Shown one piece after another: positions 10,245-23,380 of a DNA stretch of 64,000 nucleotides. The notes beneath the pieces are model-generated. The model saw nothing but the letters and a program-made list of their open reading frames with translations. It made no database searches and was not told the DNA's origin. The translations under genes were made by a program, and so were the position numbers. Source of the stretch: Aphelocoma coerulescens (Eukaryota > Chordata > Aves > Passeriformes > Corvidae); NCBI RefSeq assembly GCF_041296385.1, contig NW_027183764.1:1-64000 (forward strand). The letters run 5' to 3'. The first letter of the stretch is position 1. Every line of letters starts with the position of its first letter.

Positions 10245-11705
10245 TCGGAATGAAGGCAGAGCACCGAGCTGCTGCCGTGCGCATCGCACAGGCTGCGAGA
10301 GGAAGCGTGGCTGTCACTGGCTTCTTTGCGGGTTCACGTTAGCAGTTGAAAACAGAAAGTTCCACTTGCAGCTACTTGTGCTGCTACCTATTTCTCTTCC
10401 AGCTCTCCCTGGAAAGAATTGTGCCGAGCTTTACGCTTCCAGATGCACAGATGACGGTGGTAGATGCGGCAGAGAATAGAAAGACAGCGCGCAGCGGACA
10501 GTTTCTGGTGCTTTACGTGAGGCAAGGGGGAAGTGCAGCCCAGCAGTGGCTTTTACTTCTGGAGCCTTTTGCTTTGGTAGCAGCAGCTGCTGCGAGTGGG
10601 CAACGGAGCTGCGAGAGTGCGTAATGTGACGGCACATCTCGCTGAGAAGGAAGCTGCCGAGCCGCAGCGTGTTGTGCTCCGTTTCAAGGCTACTTGGAGG
10701 AGGGGGGTACTCGAAGAACGCCTTCTTTCTGGACGCGTCCTTCTGGGTGTGCTCAAGCTGCATGGGCTCGGCAGCACGGAAGGTGTAAGAACCTGTTTCT
10801 GGCCAGGCAGTGTGCTGGAGTGCAAAGGGCTGCGCCTTCCTTTCTGAAGCAGCCCAGAGCATTCTCAGCGGAATCTGCTTGTGAAGCAGCTCTTGGCTGG
10901 ACATTTGCAAGTCGCTCCACTGAGTCCACGAAGCCGGTGGCCAGCTGCTTCGTTCTTCGCCTTCTGGGCTCTGGACAGAGCTGAAGCGCAGCGATGGCTC
11001 GGAGCTTTGCCGCTCTTCGGCGTGAGCACTGCACGCAGCCACAGGCTGCTGTGCACGGATTTCCCTCAGCTCGACGTACAATCATTCTCTTGCTGTTTCC
11101 CTGAGTCGAAAGTGTCCGTGTAGCTCTCGCTCAGCGAAATGCGTCAGGAGAGAAACACTTGCTGGATGAGCTTTTCGCTGGCCAAGACTTTCAACGCAGC
11201 ACCACCATTCGGGCAAGGAGGAGGAGAAAGGAGGAGCATCTTTTCGTCCTGGCCCGTTCTTCTGCGCGAGACGCCTCTCCGCGTCTTCGCTCCCTGCAAG
11301 GCTGTAATGTGCGCCGTGGTACTTGGAAGTGAGAAGGCAGGTGCAGAGAGCACCGCGATCTGGCGGCGCCGTGCAGGCTGGAAAGGAAAGAGGGCTGCCA
11401 CCGGAATGTGGTGCGAATACCGGTTTGCACGCGTCGAGGGTAAGCTCTGGGTGAGCTTGCTGGCCTAAAACTGTTCTCTGTGCCAGACGCAGGCGAGAAG
11501 CTTTCCGTTAAGAATCAGGCTGCCACGCAAACAGAACGTGGTGCTACTACCTACCTAGCGCTGCGAGGGAAAGTGCATAGCCCAGGCGTGTTTCGGCAGA
11601 AGCAGCAGCGCGGAGCATTTCGCTGCCGGCACAGCGCTCTCTGGGCGAGAAGCGGACGACGGTTTGACTCCGGCAGAATGAAAGCGCCACATGGTACGAA
11701 GAGCA
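10245..11705 (+). repeat. Satellite unit 8 (1,461 bp)
   Basis: Genotype: extra CTA, 393T, 522G, 1370A, 1439G; same as unit 7. Confidence 0.97.
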
Positions 11706-13163
11706 TCGGAATGAAGGCAGAGCACCGAGCTGCTGCCGTGCGCATCGCACAGGCTGCGAGAGGAAGCGTGGCTGTCACTGGCTTCTTTGCGGGTTCACGT
11801 TAGCAGTTGAAAACAGAAAGTTCCACTTGCAGCTACTTGTGCTGCTACCTATTTCTCTTCCAGCTCTCCCTGGAAAGAATTGTGCCGAGCTTTACGCTTC
11901 CAGATGCACAGATGACGGTGGTAGATGCGGCAGAGAATAGAAAGACAGCGCGCAGCGGACAGTTTCTGGTGCTTTACGTGAGGCAAGGGGGAAGTGCAGC
12001 CCAGCAGTGGCTTTTACTTCTGGAGCCTTTTGCTTTGGTAGCAGCAGCTGCTGCGAGTGGGCAACGGAGCTGCGAGAGTGCGTAATGTGACGGCACATCT
12101 CGCTGAGAAGGAAGCTGCCGAGCCGCAGCGTGTTGTGCTCCGTTTCAAGGCTACTTGGAGGAGGGGGGTACTCGAAGAACGCCTTCTTTCTGGACGCGTC
12201 CTTCTGGGTGTGCTCAAGCTGCATGGGCTCGGCAGCACGGAAGGTGTAAGAACCTGTTTCTGGCCAGGCAGTGTGCTGGAGTGCAAAGGGCTGCGCCTTC
12301 CTTTCTGAAGCAGCCCAGAGCATTCTCAGCGGAATCTGCTTGTGAAGCAGCTCTTGGCTGGACATTTGCAAGTCGCTCCACTGAGTCCACGAAGCCGGTG
12401 GCCAGCTGCTTCGTTCTTCGCCTTCTGGGCTCTGGACAGAGCTGAAGCGCAGCGATGGCTCGGAGCTTTGCCGCTCTTCGGCGTGAGCACTGCACGCAGC
12501 CACAGGCTGCTGTGCACGGATTTCCCTCAGCTCGACGTACAATCATTCTCTTGCTGTTTCCCTGAGTCGAAAGTGTCCGTGTAGCTCTCGCTCAGCGAAA
12601 TGCGTCAGGAGAGAAACACTTGCTGGATGAGCTTTTCGCTGGCCAAGACTTTCAACGCAGCACCACCATTCGGGCAAGGAGGAGGAGAAAGGAGGAGCAT
12701 CTTTTCGTCCTGGCCCGTTCTTCTGCGCGAGACGCCTCTCCGCGTCTTCGCTCCCTGCAAGGCTGTAATGTGCGCCGTGGTACTTGGAAGTGAGAAGGCA
12801 GGTGCAGAGAGCACCGCGATCTGGCGGCGCCGTGCAGGCTGGAAAGGAAAGAGGGCTGCCACCGGAATGTGGTGCGAATACCGGTTTGCACGCGTCGAGG
12901 GTAAGCTCTGGGTGAGCTTGCTGGCCTAAAACTGTTCTCTGTGCCAGACGCAGGCGAGAAGCTTTCCGTTAAGAATCAGGCTGCCACGCAAACAGAACGT
13001 GGTGCTACCTACCTAGCGCTGCGAGGGAAAGTGCATAGCCCAGGCGTGTTTCGGCAGAAGCAGCAGCGCGGAGCATTTCGCTGCCGGCACAGCGCTCTCT
13101 GGGCGAGAAGCGGACGACGGTTTGACTCCGGCAGAATGAAAGCGCCACATGGTACGAAGAGCA
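11706..13163 (+). repeat. Satellite unit 9 (1,458 bp)
   Basis: Genotype: no extra CTA, 393T, 522G, 1370A, 1439G: the commonest short form. Confidence 0.97.
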
Positions 13164-14621
13164 TCGGAATGAAGGCAGAGCACCGAGCTGCTGCCGTGCG
13201 CATCGCACAGGCTGCGAGAGGAAGCGTGGCTGTCACTGGCTTCTTTGCGGGTTCACGTTAGCAGTTGAAAACAGAAAGTTCCACTTGCAGCTACTTGTGC
13301 TGCTACCTATTTCTCTTCCAGCTCTCCCTGGAAAGAATTGTGCCGAGCTTTACGCTTCCAGATGCACAGATGACGGTGGTAGATGCGGCAGAGAATAGAA
13401 AGACAGCGCGCAGCGGACAGTTTCTGGTGCTTTACGTGAGGCAAGGGGGAAGTGCAGCCCAGCAGTGGCTTTTACTTCTGGAGCCTTTTGCTTTGGTAGC
13501 AGCAGCTGCTGCGAGTGGGCAACGGAGCTGCGAGAGTGCGTAATGTGACGGCACATCTCGCTGAGAAGGAAGCTGCCGAGCCGCAGCGTGTTGTGCTCCG
13601 TTTCAAGGCTACTTGGAGGAGGGGGGTACTCGAAGAACGCCTTCTTTCTGGACGCGTCCTTCTGGGTGTGCTCAAGCTGCATGGGCTCGGCAGCACGGAA
13701 GGTGTAAGAACCTGTTTCTGGCCAGGCAGTGTGCTGGAGTGCAAAGGGCTGCGCCTTCCTTTCTGAAGCAGCCCAGAGCATTCTCAGCGGAATCTGCTTG
13801 TGAAGCAGCTCTTGGCTGGACATTTGCAAGTCGCTCCACTGAGTCCACGAAGCCGGTGGCCAGCTGCTTCGTTCTTCGCCTTCTGGGCTCTGGACAGAGC
13901 TGAAGCGCAGCGATGGCTCGGAGCTTTGCCGCTCTTCGGCGTGAGCACTGCACGCAGCCACAGGCTGCTGTGCACGGATTTCCCTCAGCTCGACGTACAA
14001 TCATTCTCTTGCTGTTTCCCTGAGTCGAAAGTGTCCGTGTAGCTCTCGCTCAGCGAAATGCGTCAGGAGAGAAACACTTGCTGGATGAGCTTTTCGCTGG
14101 CCAAGACTTTCAACGCAGCACCACCATTCGGGCAAGGAGGAGGAGAAAGGAGGAGCATCTTTTCGTCCTGGCCCGTTCTTCTGCGCGAGACGCCTCTCCG
14201 CGTCTTCGCTCCCTGCAAGGCTGTAATGTGCGCCGTGGTACTTGGAAGTGAGAAGGCAGGTGCAGAGAGCACCGCGATCTGGCGGCGCCGTGCAGGCTGG
14301 AAAGGAAAGAGGGCTGCCACCGGAATGTGGTGCGAATACCGGTTTGCACGCGTCGAGGGTAAGCTCTGGGTGAGCTTGCTGGCCTAAAACTGTTCTCTGT
14401 GCCAGACGCAGGCGAGAAGCTTTCCGTTAAGAATCAGGCTGCCACGCAAACAGAACGTGGTGCTACCTACCTAGCGCTGCGAGGGAAAGTGCATAGCCCA
14501 GGCGTGTTTCGGCAGAAGCAGCAGCGCGGAGCATTTCGCTGCCGGCACAGCGCTCTCTGGGCGAGAAGCGGACGACGGTTTGACTCCGGCAGAATGAAAG
14601 CGCCACATGGTACGAAGAGCA
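13164..14621 (+). repeat. Satellite unit 10 (1,458 bp)
   Basis: Same genotype as unit 9. Confidence 0.97.
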
Positions 14622-16079
14622 TCGGAATGAAGGCAGAGCACCGAGCTGCTGCCGTGCGCATCGCACAGGCTGCGAGAGGAAGCGTGGCTGTCACTGGCTT
14701 CTTTGCGGGTTCACGTTAGCAGTTGAAAACAGAAAGTTCCACTTGCAGCTACTTGTGCTGCTACCTATTTCTCTTCCAGCTCTCCCTGGAAAGAATTGTG
14801 CCGAGCTTTACGCTTCCAGATGCACAGATGACGGTGGTAGATGCGGCAGAGAATAGAAAGACAGCGCGCAGCGGACAGTTTCTGGTGCTTTACGTGAGGC
14901 AAGGGGGAAGTGCAGCCCAGCAGTGGCTTTTACTTCTGGAGCCTTTTGCTTTGGTAGCAGCAGCTGCTGCGAGTGGGCAACGGAGCTGCGAGAGTGCGTA
15001 ATGTGACGGCACATCTCGCTGAGAAGGAAGCTGCCGAGCCGCAGCGTGTTGTGCTCCGTTTCAAGGCTACTTGGAGGAGGGGGGTACTCGAAGAACGCCT
15101 TCTTTCTGGACGCGTCCTTCTGGGTGTGCTCAAGCTGCATGGGCTCGGCAGCACGGAAGGTGTAAGAACCTGTTTCTGGCCAGGCAGTGTGCTGGAGTGC
15201 AAAGGGCTGCGCCTTCCTTTCTGAAGCAGCCCAGAGCATTCTCAGCGGAATCTGCTTGTGAAGCAGCTCTTGGCTGGACATTTGCAAGTCGCTCCACTGA
15301 GTCCACGAAGCCGGTGGCCAGCTGCTTCGTTCTTCGCCTTCTGGGCTCTGGACAGAGCTGAAGCGCAGCGATGGCTCGGAGCTTTGCCGCTCTTCGGCGT
15401 GAGCACTGCACGCAGCCACAGGCTGCTGTGCACGGATTTCCCTCAGCTCGACGTACAATCATTCTCTTGCTGTTTCCCTGAGTCGAAAGTGTCCGTGTAG
15501 CTCTCGCTCAGCGAAATGCGTCAGGAGAGAAACACTTGCTGGATGAGCTTTTCGCTGGCCAAGACTTTCAACGCAGCACCACCATTCGGGCAAGGAGGAG
15601 GAGAAAGGAGGAGCATCTTTTCGTCCTGGCCCGTTCTTCTGCGCGAGACGCCTCTCCGCGTCTTCGCTCCCTGCAAGGCTGTAATGTGCGCCGTGGTACT
15701 TGGAAGTGAGAAGGCAGGTGCAGAGAGCACCGCGATCTGGCGGCGCCGTGCAGGCTGGAAAGGAAAGAGGGCTGCCACCGGAATGTGGTGCGAATACCGG
15801 TTTGCACGCGTCGAGGGTAAGCTCTGGGTGAGCTTGCTGGCCTAAAACTGTTCTCTGTGCCAGACGCAGGCGAGAAGCTTTCCGTTAAGAATCAGGCTGC
15901 CACGCAAACAGAACGTGGTGCTACCTACCTAGCGCTGCGAGGGAAAGTGCATAGCCCAGGCGTGTTTCGGCAGAAGCAGCAGCGCGGAGCATTTCGCTGC
16001 CGGCACAGCGCTCTCTGGGCGAGAAGCGGACGACGGTTTGACTCCGGCAGAATGAAAGCGCCACATGGTACGAAGAGCA
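14622..16079 (+). repeat. Satellite unit 11 (1,458 bp)
   Basis: Same genotype as unit 9. Last unit of the first eight-unit block (4404-16079, 11,676 bp). Confidence 0.97.
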
Positions 16080-17539
16080 TCGGAATGAAGGCAGAGCACC
16101 GAGCTGCTGCCGTGCGCATCGCACAGGCTGCGAGAGGAAGCGTGGCTGTCACTGGCTTCTTTGCGGGTTCACGTTAGCAGTTGAAAACAGAAAGTTCCAC
16201 TTGCAGCTACTTGTGCTGCTACCTATTTCTCTTCCAGCTCTCCCTGGAAAGAATTGTGCCGAGCTTTACGCTTCCAGATGCACAGATGACGGTGGTAGAT
16301 GCGGCAGAGAATAGAAAGACAGCGCGCAGCGGACAGTTTCTGGTGCTTTACGTGAGGCAAGGGGGAAGTGCAGCCCAGCAGTGGCTTTTACTTCTGGAGC
16401 CTTTTGCTTTGGTAGCAGCAGCTGCTGCGAGTGGGCAACGGAGCTGCGAGAGTGCGTAATGTGACGGCACATCTCGCTGAGAAGGAAGCTGCCGAGCCGC
16501 AGCGTGTTGTGCTCCGTTTCAAGGCTACTTGGAGGAGGGGGGTACTCGAAGAACGCCTTCTTTCTGGACGCGTCCTTCTGGGTGTGCTCAAGCTGCATGG
16601 GCTCGGCAGCACGGAAGGTGTAAGAACCTGTTTCTGGCCAGGCAGTGTGCTGGAGTGCAAAGGGCTGCGCCTTCCTTTCTGAAGCAGCCCAGAGCATTCT
16701 CAGCGGAATCTGCTTGTGAAGCAGCTCTTGGCTGGACATTTGCAAGTCGCTCCACTGAGTCCACGAAGCCGGTGGCCAGCTGCTTCGTTCTTCGCCTTCT
16801 GGGCTCTGGACAGAGCTGAAGCGCAGCGATGGCTCGGAGCTTTGCCGCTCTTCGGCGTGAGCACTGCACGCAGCCACAGGCTGCTGTGCACGGATTTCCC
16901 TCAGCTCGACGTACAATCATTCTCTTGCTGTTTCCCTGAGTCGAAAGTGTCCGTGTAGCTCTCGCTCAGGAAATGCGTCAGGAGAGAAACACTTGCTGGA
17001 TGAGCTTTTCGCTGGCCAAGACTTTCAACGCAGCACCACCATTCGGGCAAGGAGGAGGAGAAAGGAGGAGCATCTTTTCGTCCTGGCCCGTTCTTCTGCG
17101 CGAGACGCCTCTCCGCGTCTTCGCTCCCTGCAAGGCTGTAATGTGCGCCGTGGTACTTGGAAGTGAGAAGGCAGGTGCAGAGAGCACCGCGATCTGGCGG
17201 CGCCGTGCAGGCTGGAAAGGAAAGAGGGCTGCCACCGGAATGTGGTGCGAATACCGGTTTGCACGCGTCGAGGGTAAGCTCTGGGTGAGCTTGCTGGCCT
17301 AAAACTGTTCTCTGTGCCAGACGCAGGCGAGAAGCTTTCCGTTAAGAATCAGGCTGCCACGCAAACAGAACGTGGTGCTACTACCTACCTAGCGCTGCGA
17401 GGGAAAGTGCATAGCCCAGGCGTGTTTCGGCAGAAGCAGCAGCGCGGAGCATTTCGCTGCCGGCACAGCGCTCTCTGGGCGAGAAGCGGACGACGGTTTG
17501 ACTCCGGCAGAATGAAAGCGCCACATGGTACGAAGAGCA
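16080..17539 (+). repeat. Satellite unit 12 (1,460 bp, 1-bp deletion)
   Basis: Genotype: extra CTA, 393T, 522G, 1370A, 1439G. One C is missing near 16970 (CTCAGGAAATG in place of CTCAGCGAAATG). This is the only single-base indel outside units 21-25 and is not in a homopolymer. First unit of the second eight-unit block. Confidence 0.97.
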
Positions 17540-19000
17540 TCGGAATGAAGGCAGAGCACCGAGCTGCTGCCGTGCGCATCGCACAGGCTGCGAGAGGAAG
17601 CGTGGCTGTCACTGGCTTCTTTGCGGGTTCACGTTAGCAGTTGAAAACAGAAAGTTCCACTTGCAGCTACTTGTGCTGCTACCTATTTCTCTTCCAGCTC
17701 TCCCTGGAAAGAATTGTGCCGAGCTTTACGCTTCCAGATGCACAGATGACGGTGGTAGATGCGGCAGAGAATAGAAAGACAGCGCGCAGCGGACAGTTTC
17801 TGGTGCTTTACGTGAGGCAAGGGGGAAGTGCAGCCCAGCAGTGGCTTTTACTTCTGGAGCCTTTTGCTTTGGTAGCAGCAGCTGCTGCGAGTGGGCAACG
17901 GAGCTGCGAGAGTGCGTAATGTGACGGCACATCTCGCTGAGAAGGAAGCTGCCGAGCCGCAGCGTGTTGTGCTCCGTTTCAAGGCTACTTGGAGGAGGGG
18001 GGTACTCGAAGAACGCCTTCTTTCTGGACGCGTCCTTCTGGGTGTGCTCAAGCTGCATGGGCTCGGCAGCACGGAAGGTGTAAGAACCTGTTTCTGGCCA
18101 GGCAGTGTGCTGGAGTGCAAAGGGCTGCGCCTTCCTTTCTGAAGCAGCCCAGAGCATTCTCAGCGGAATCTGCTTGTGAAGCAGCTCTTGGCTGGACATT
18201 TGCAAGTCGCTCCACTGAGTCCACGAAGCCGGTGGCCAGCTGCTTCGTTCTTCGCCTTCTGGGCTCTGGACAGAGCTGAAGCGCAGCGATGGCTCGGAGC
18301 TTTGCCGCTCTTCGGCGTGAGCACTGCACGCAGCCACAGGCTGCTGTGCACGGATTTCCCTCAGCTCGACGTACAATCATTCTCTTGCTGTTTCCCTGAG
18401 TCGAAAGTGTCCGTGTAGCTCTCGCTCAGCGAAATGCGTCAGGAGAGAAACACTTGCTGGATGAGCTTTTCGCTGGCCAAGACTTTCAACGCAGCACCAC
18501 CATTCGGGCAAGGAGGAGGAGAAAGGAGGAGCATCTTTTCGTCCTGGCCCGTTCTTCTGCGCGAGACGCCTCTCCGCGTCTTCGCTCCCTGCAAGGCTGT
18601 AATGTGCGCCGTGGTACTTGGAAGTGAGAAGGCAGGTGCAGAGAGCACCGCGATCTGGCGGCGCCGTGCAGGCTGGAAAGGAAAGAGGGCTGCCACCGGA
18701 ATGTGGTGCGAATACCGGTTTGCACGCGTCGAGGGTAAGCTCTGGGTGAGCTTGCTGGCCTAAAACTGTTCTCTGTGCCAGACGCAGGCGAGAAGCTTTC
18801 CGTTAAGAATCAGGCTGCCACGCAAACAGAACGTGGTGCTACTACCTACCTAGCGCTGCGAGGGAAAGTGCATAGCCCAGGCGTGTTTCGGCAGAAGCAG
18901 CAGCGCGGAGCATTTCGCTGCCGGCACAGCGCTCTCTGGGCGAGAAGCGGACGACGGTTTGACTCCGGCAGAATGAAAGCGCCACATGGTACGAAGAGCA
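17540..19000 (+). repeat. Satellite unit 13 (1,461 bp)
   Basis: Genotype: extra CTA, 393T, 522G, 1370A, 1439G. Differs from its echo partner unit 5 at base 522. Confidence 0.97.
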
Positions 19001-20458
19001 TCGGAATGAAGGCAGAGCACCGAGCTGCTGCCGTGCGCATCGCACAGGCTGCGAGAGGAAGCGTGGCTGTCACTGGCTTCTTTGCGGGTTCACGTTAGCA
19101 GTTGAAAACAGAAAGTTCCACTTGCAGCTACTTGTGCTGCTACCTATTTCTCTTCCAGCTCTCCCTGGAAAGAATTGTGCCGAGCTTTACGCTTCCAGAT
19201 GCACAGATGACGGTGGTAGATGCGGCAGAGAATAGAAAGACAGCGCGCAGCGGACAGTTTCTGGTGCTTTACGTGAGGCAAGGGGGAAGTGCAGCCCAGC
19301 AGTGGCTTTTACTTCTGGAGCCTTTTGCTTTGGTAGCAGCAGCTGCTGCGAGTGGGCAACGGAGCTGCGAGAGTGCGTAATGTGACGGCACACCTCGCTG
19401 AGAAGGAAGCTGCCGAGCCGCAGCGTGTTGTGCTCCGTTTCAAGGCTACTTGGAGGAGGGGGGTACTCGAAGAACGCCTTCTTTCTGGACGCGTCCTTCT
19501 GGGTGTGCTCAAGCTGCATGGGCTCGGCAGCACGGAAGGTGTAAGAACCTGTTTCTGGCCAGGCAGTGTGCTGGAGTGCAAAGGGCTGCGCCTTCCTTTC
19601 TGAAGCAGCCCAGAGCATTCTCAGCGGAATCTGCTTGTGAAGCAGCTCTTGGCTGGACATTTGCAAGTCGCTCCACTGAGTCCACGAAGCCGGTGGCCAG
19701 CTGCTTCGTTCTTCGCCTTCTGGGCTCTGGACAGAGCTGAAGCGCAGCGATGGCTCGGAGCTTTGCCGCTCTTCGGCGTGAGCACTGCACGCAGCCACAG
19801 GCTGCTGTGCACGGATTTCCCTCAGCTCGACGTACAATCATTCTCTTGCTGTTTCCCTGAGTCGAAAGTGTCCGTGTAGCTCTCGCTCAGCGAAATGCGT
19901 CAGGAGAGAAACACTTGCTGGATGAGCTTTTCGCTGGCCAAGACTTTCAACGCAGCACCACCATTCGGGCAAGGAGGAGGAGAAAGGAGGAGCATCTTTT
20001 CGTCCTGGCCCGTTCTTCTGCGCGAGACGCCTCTCCGCGTCTTCGCTCCCTGCAAGGCTGTAATGTGCGCCGTGGTACTTGGAAGTGAGAAGGCAGGTGC
20101 AGAGAGCACCGCGATCTGGCGGCGCCGTGCAGGCTGGAAAGGAAAGAGGGCTGCCACCGGAATGTGGTGCGAATACCGGTTTGCACGCGTCGAGGGTAAG
20201 CTCTGGGTGAGCTTGCTGGCCTAAAACTGTTCTCTGTGCCAGACGCAGGCGAGAAGCTTTCCGTTAAGAATCAGGCTGCCACGCAAACAGAACGTGGTGC
20301 TACCTACCTAGCGCTGCGAGGGAAAGTGCATAGCCCAGGCGTGTTTCGGCAGAAGCAGCAGCGCGGAGCATTTCGCTGCCGGCACAGCGCTCTCTGGGCG
20401 AGAAGCGGACGACGGTTTGACTCCGGCAGAATGAAAGCGCCACATGGTACGAAGAGCA
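19001..20458 (+). repeat. Satellite unit 14 (1,458 bp)
   Basis: Genotype: no extra CTA, 393C (at 19393), 522G, 1370A, 1439G. Last 393C unit before unit 30. Confidence 0.97.
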
Positions 20459-21919
20459 TCGGAATGAAGGCAGAGCACCGAGCTGCTGCCGTGCGCATCG
20501 CACAGGCTGCGAGAGGAAGCGTGGCTGTCACTGGCTTCTTTGCGGGTTCACGTTAGCAGTTGAAAACAGAAAGTTCCACTTGCAGCTACTTGTGCTGCTA
20601 CCTATTTCTCTTCCAGCTCTCCCTGGAAAGAATTGTGCCGAGCTTTACGCTTCCAGATGCACAGATGACGGTGGTAGATGCGGCAGAGAATAGAAAGACA
20701 GCGCGCAGCGGACAGTTTCTGGTGCTTTACGTGAGGCAAGGGGGAAGTGCAGCCCAGCAGTGGCTTTTACTTCTGGAGCCTTTTGCTTTGGTAGCAGCAG
20801 CTGCTGCGAGTGGGCAACGGAGCTGCGAGAGTGCGTAATGTGACGGCACATCTCGCTGAGAAGGAAGCTGCCGAGCCGCAGCGTGTTGTGCTCCGTTTCA
20901 AGGCTACTTGGAGGAGGGGGGTACTCGAAGAACGCCTTCTTTCTGGACGCGTCCTTCTGGGTGTGCTCAAGCTGCATGGGCTCGGCAGCACGGAAGGTGT
21001 AAGAACCTGTTTCTGGCCAGGCAGTGTGCTGGAGTGCAAAGGGCTGCGCCTTCCTTTCTGAAGCAGCCCAGAGCATTCTCAGCGGAATCTGCTTGTGAAG
21101 CAGCTCTTGGCTGGACATTTGCAAGTCGCTCCACTGAGTCCACGAAGCCGGTGGCCAGCTGCTTCGTTCTTCGCCTTCTGGGCTCTGGACAGAGCTGAAG
21201 CGCAGCGATGGCTCGGAGCTTTGCCGCTCTTCGGCGTGAGCACTGCACGCAGCCACAGGCTGCTGTGCACGGATTTCCCTCAGCTCGACGTACAATCATT
21301 CTCTTGCTGTTTCCCTGAGTCGAAAGTGTCCGTGTAGCTCTCGCTCAGCGAAATGCGTCAGGAGAGAAACACTTGCTGGATGAGCTTTTCGCTGGCCAAG
21401 ACTTTCAACGCAGCACCACCATTCGGGCAAGGAGGAGGAGAAAGGAGGAGCATCTTTTCGTCCTGGCCCGTTCTTCTGCGCGAGACGCCTCTCCGCGTCT
21501 TCGCTCCCTGCAAGGCTGTAATGTGCGCCGTGGTACTTGGAAGTGAGAAGGCAGGTGCAGAGAGCACCGCGATCTGGCGGCGCCGTGCAGGCTGGAAAGG
21601 AAAGAGGGCTGCCACCGGAATGTGGTGCGAATACCGGTTTGCACGCGTCGAGGGTAAGCTCTGGGTGAGCTTGCTGGCCTAAAACTGTTCTCTGTGCCAG
21701 ACGCAGGCGAGAAGCTTTCCGTTAAGAATCAGGCTGCCACGCAAACAGAACGTGGTGCTACTACCTACCTAGCGCTGCGAGGGAAAGTGCATAGCCCAGG
21801 CGTGTTTCGGCAGAAGCAGCAGCGCGGAGCATTTCGCTGCCGGCACAGCGCTCTCTGGGCGAGAAGCGGACGACGGTTTGACTCCGGCAGAATGAAAGCG
21901 CCACATGGTACGAAGAGCA
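20459..21919 (+). repeat. Satellite unit 15 (1,461 bp)
   Basis: Genotype: extra CTA, 393T, 522G, 1370A, 1439G. Confidence 0.97.
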
Positions 21920-23380
21920 TCGGAATGAAGGCAGAGCACCGAGCTGCTGCCGTGCGCATCGCACAGGCTGCGAGAGGAAGCGTGGCTGTCACTGGCTTCT
22001 TTGCGGGTTCACGTTAGCAGTTGAAAACAGAAAGTTCCACTTGCAGCTACTTGTGCTGCTACCTATTTCTCTTCCAGCTCTCCCTGGAAAGAATTGTGCC
22101 GAGCTTTACGCTTCCAGATGCACAGATGACGGTGGTAGATGCGGCAGAGAATAGAAAGACAGCGCGCAGCGGACAGTTTCTGGTGCTTTACGTGAGGCAA
22201 GGGGGAAGTGCAGCCCAGCAGTGGCTTTTACTTCTGGAGCCTTTTGCTTTGGTAGCAGCAGCTGCTGCGAGTGGGCAACGGAGCTGCGAGAGTGCGTAAT
22301 GTGACGGCACATCTCGCTGAGAAGGAAGCTGCCGAGCCGCAGCGTGTTGTGCTCCGTTTCAAGGCTACTTGGAGGAGGGGGGTACTCGAAGAACGCCTTC
22401 TTTCTGGACGCGTCCTTCTGGGTGTGCTCAAGCTGCATGGGCTCGGCAGCACGGAAGGTGTAAGAACCTGTTTCTGGCCAGGCAGTGTGCTGGAGTGCAA
22501 AGGGCTGCGCCTTCCTTTCTGAAGCAGCCCAGAGCATTCTCAGCGGAATCTGCTTGTGAAGCAGCTCTTGGCTGGACATTTGCAAGTCGCTCCACTGAGT
22601 CCACGAAGCCGGTGGCCAGCTGCTTCGTTCTTCGCCTTCTGGGCTCTGGACAGAGCTGAAGCGCAGCGATGGCTCGGAGCTTTGCCGCTCTTCGGCGTGA
22701 GCACTGCACGCAGCCACAGGCTGCTGTGCACGGATTTCCCTCAGCTCGACGTACAATCATTCTCTTGCTGTTTCCCTGAGTCGAAAGTGTCCGTGTAGCT
22801 CTCGCTCAGCGAAATGCGTCAGGAGAGAAACACTTGCTGGATGAGCTTTTCGCTGGCCAAGACTTTCAACGCAGCACCACCATTCGGGCAAGGAGGAGGA
22901 GAAAGGAGGAGCATCTTTTCGTCCTGGCCCGTTCTTCTGCGCGAGACGCCTCTCCGCGTCTTCGCTCCCTGCAAGGCTGTAATGTGCGCCGTGGTACTTG
23001 GAAGTGAGAAGGCAGGTGCAGAGAGCACCGCGATCTGGCGGCGCCGTGCAGGCTGGAAAGGAAAGAGGGCTGCCACCGGAATGTGGTGCGAATACCGGTT
23101 TGCACGCGTCGAGGGTAAGCTCTGGGTGAGCTTGCTGGCCTAAAACTGTTCTCTGTGCCAGACGCAGGCGAGAAGCTTTCCGTTAAGAATCAGGCTGCCA
23201 CGCAAACAGAACGTGGTGCTACTACCTACCTAGCGCTGCGAGGGAAAGTGCATAGCCCAGGCGTGTTTCGGCAGAAGCAGCAGCGCGGAGCATTTCGCTG
23301 CCGGCACAGCGCTCTCTGGGCGAGAAGCGGACGACGGTTTGACTCCGGCAGAATGAAAGCGCCACATGGTACGAAGAGCA
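21920..23380 (+). repeat. Satellite unit 16 (1,461 bp)
   Basis: Genotype: extra CTA, 393T, 522G, 1370A, 1439G; same as unit 15. Confidence 0.97.
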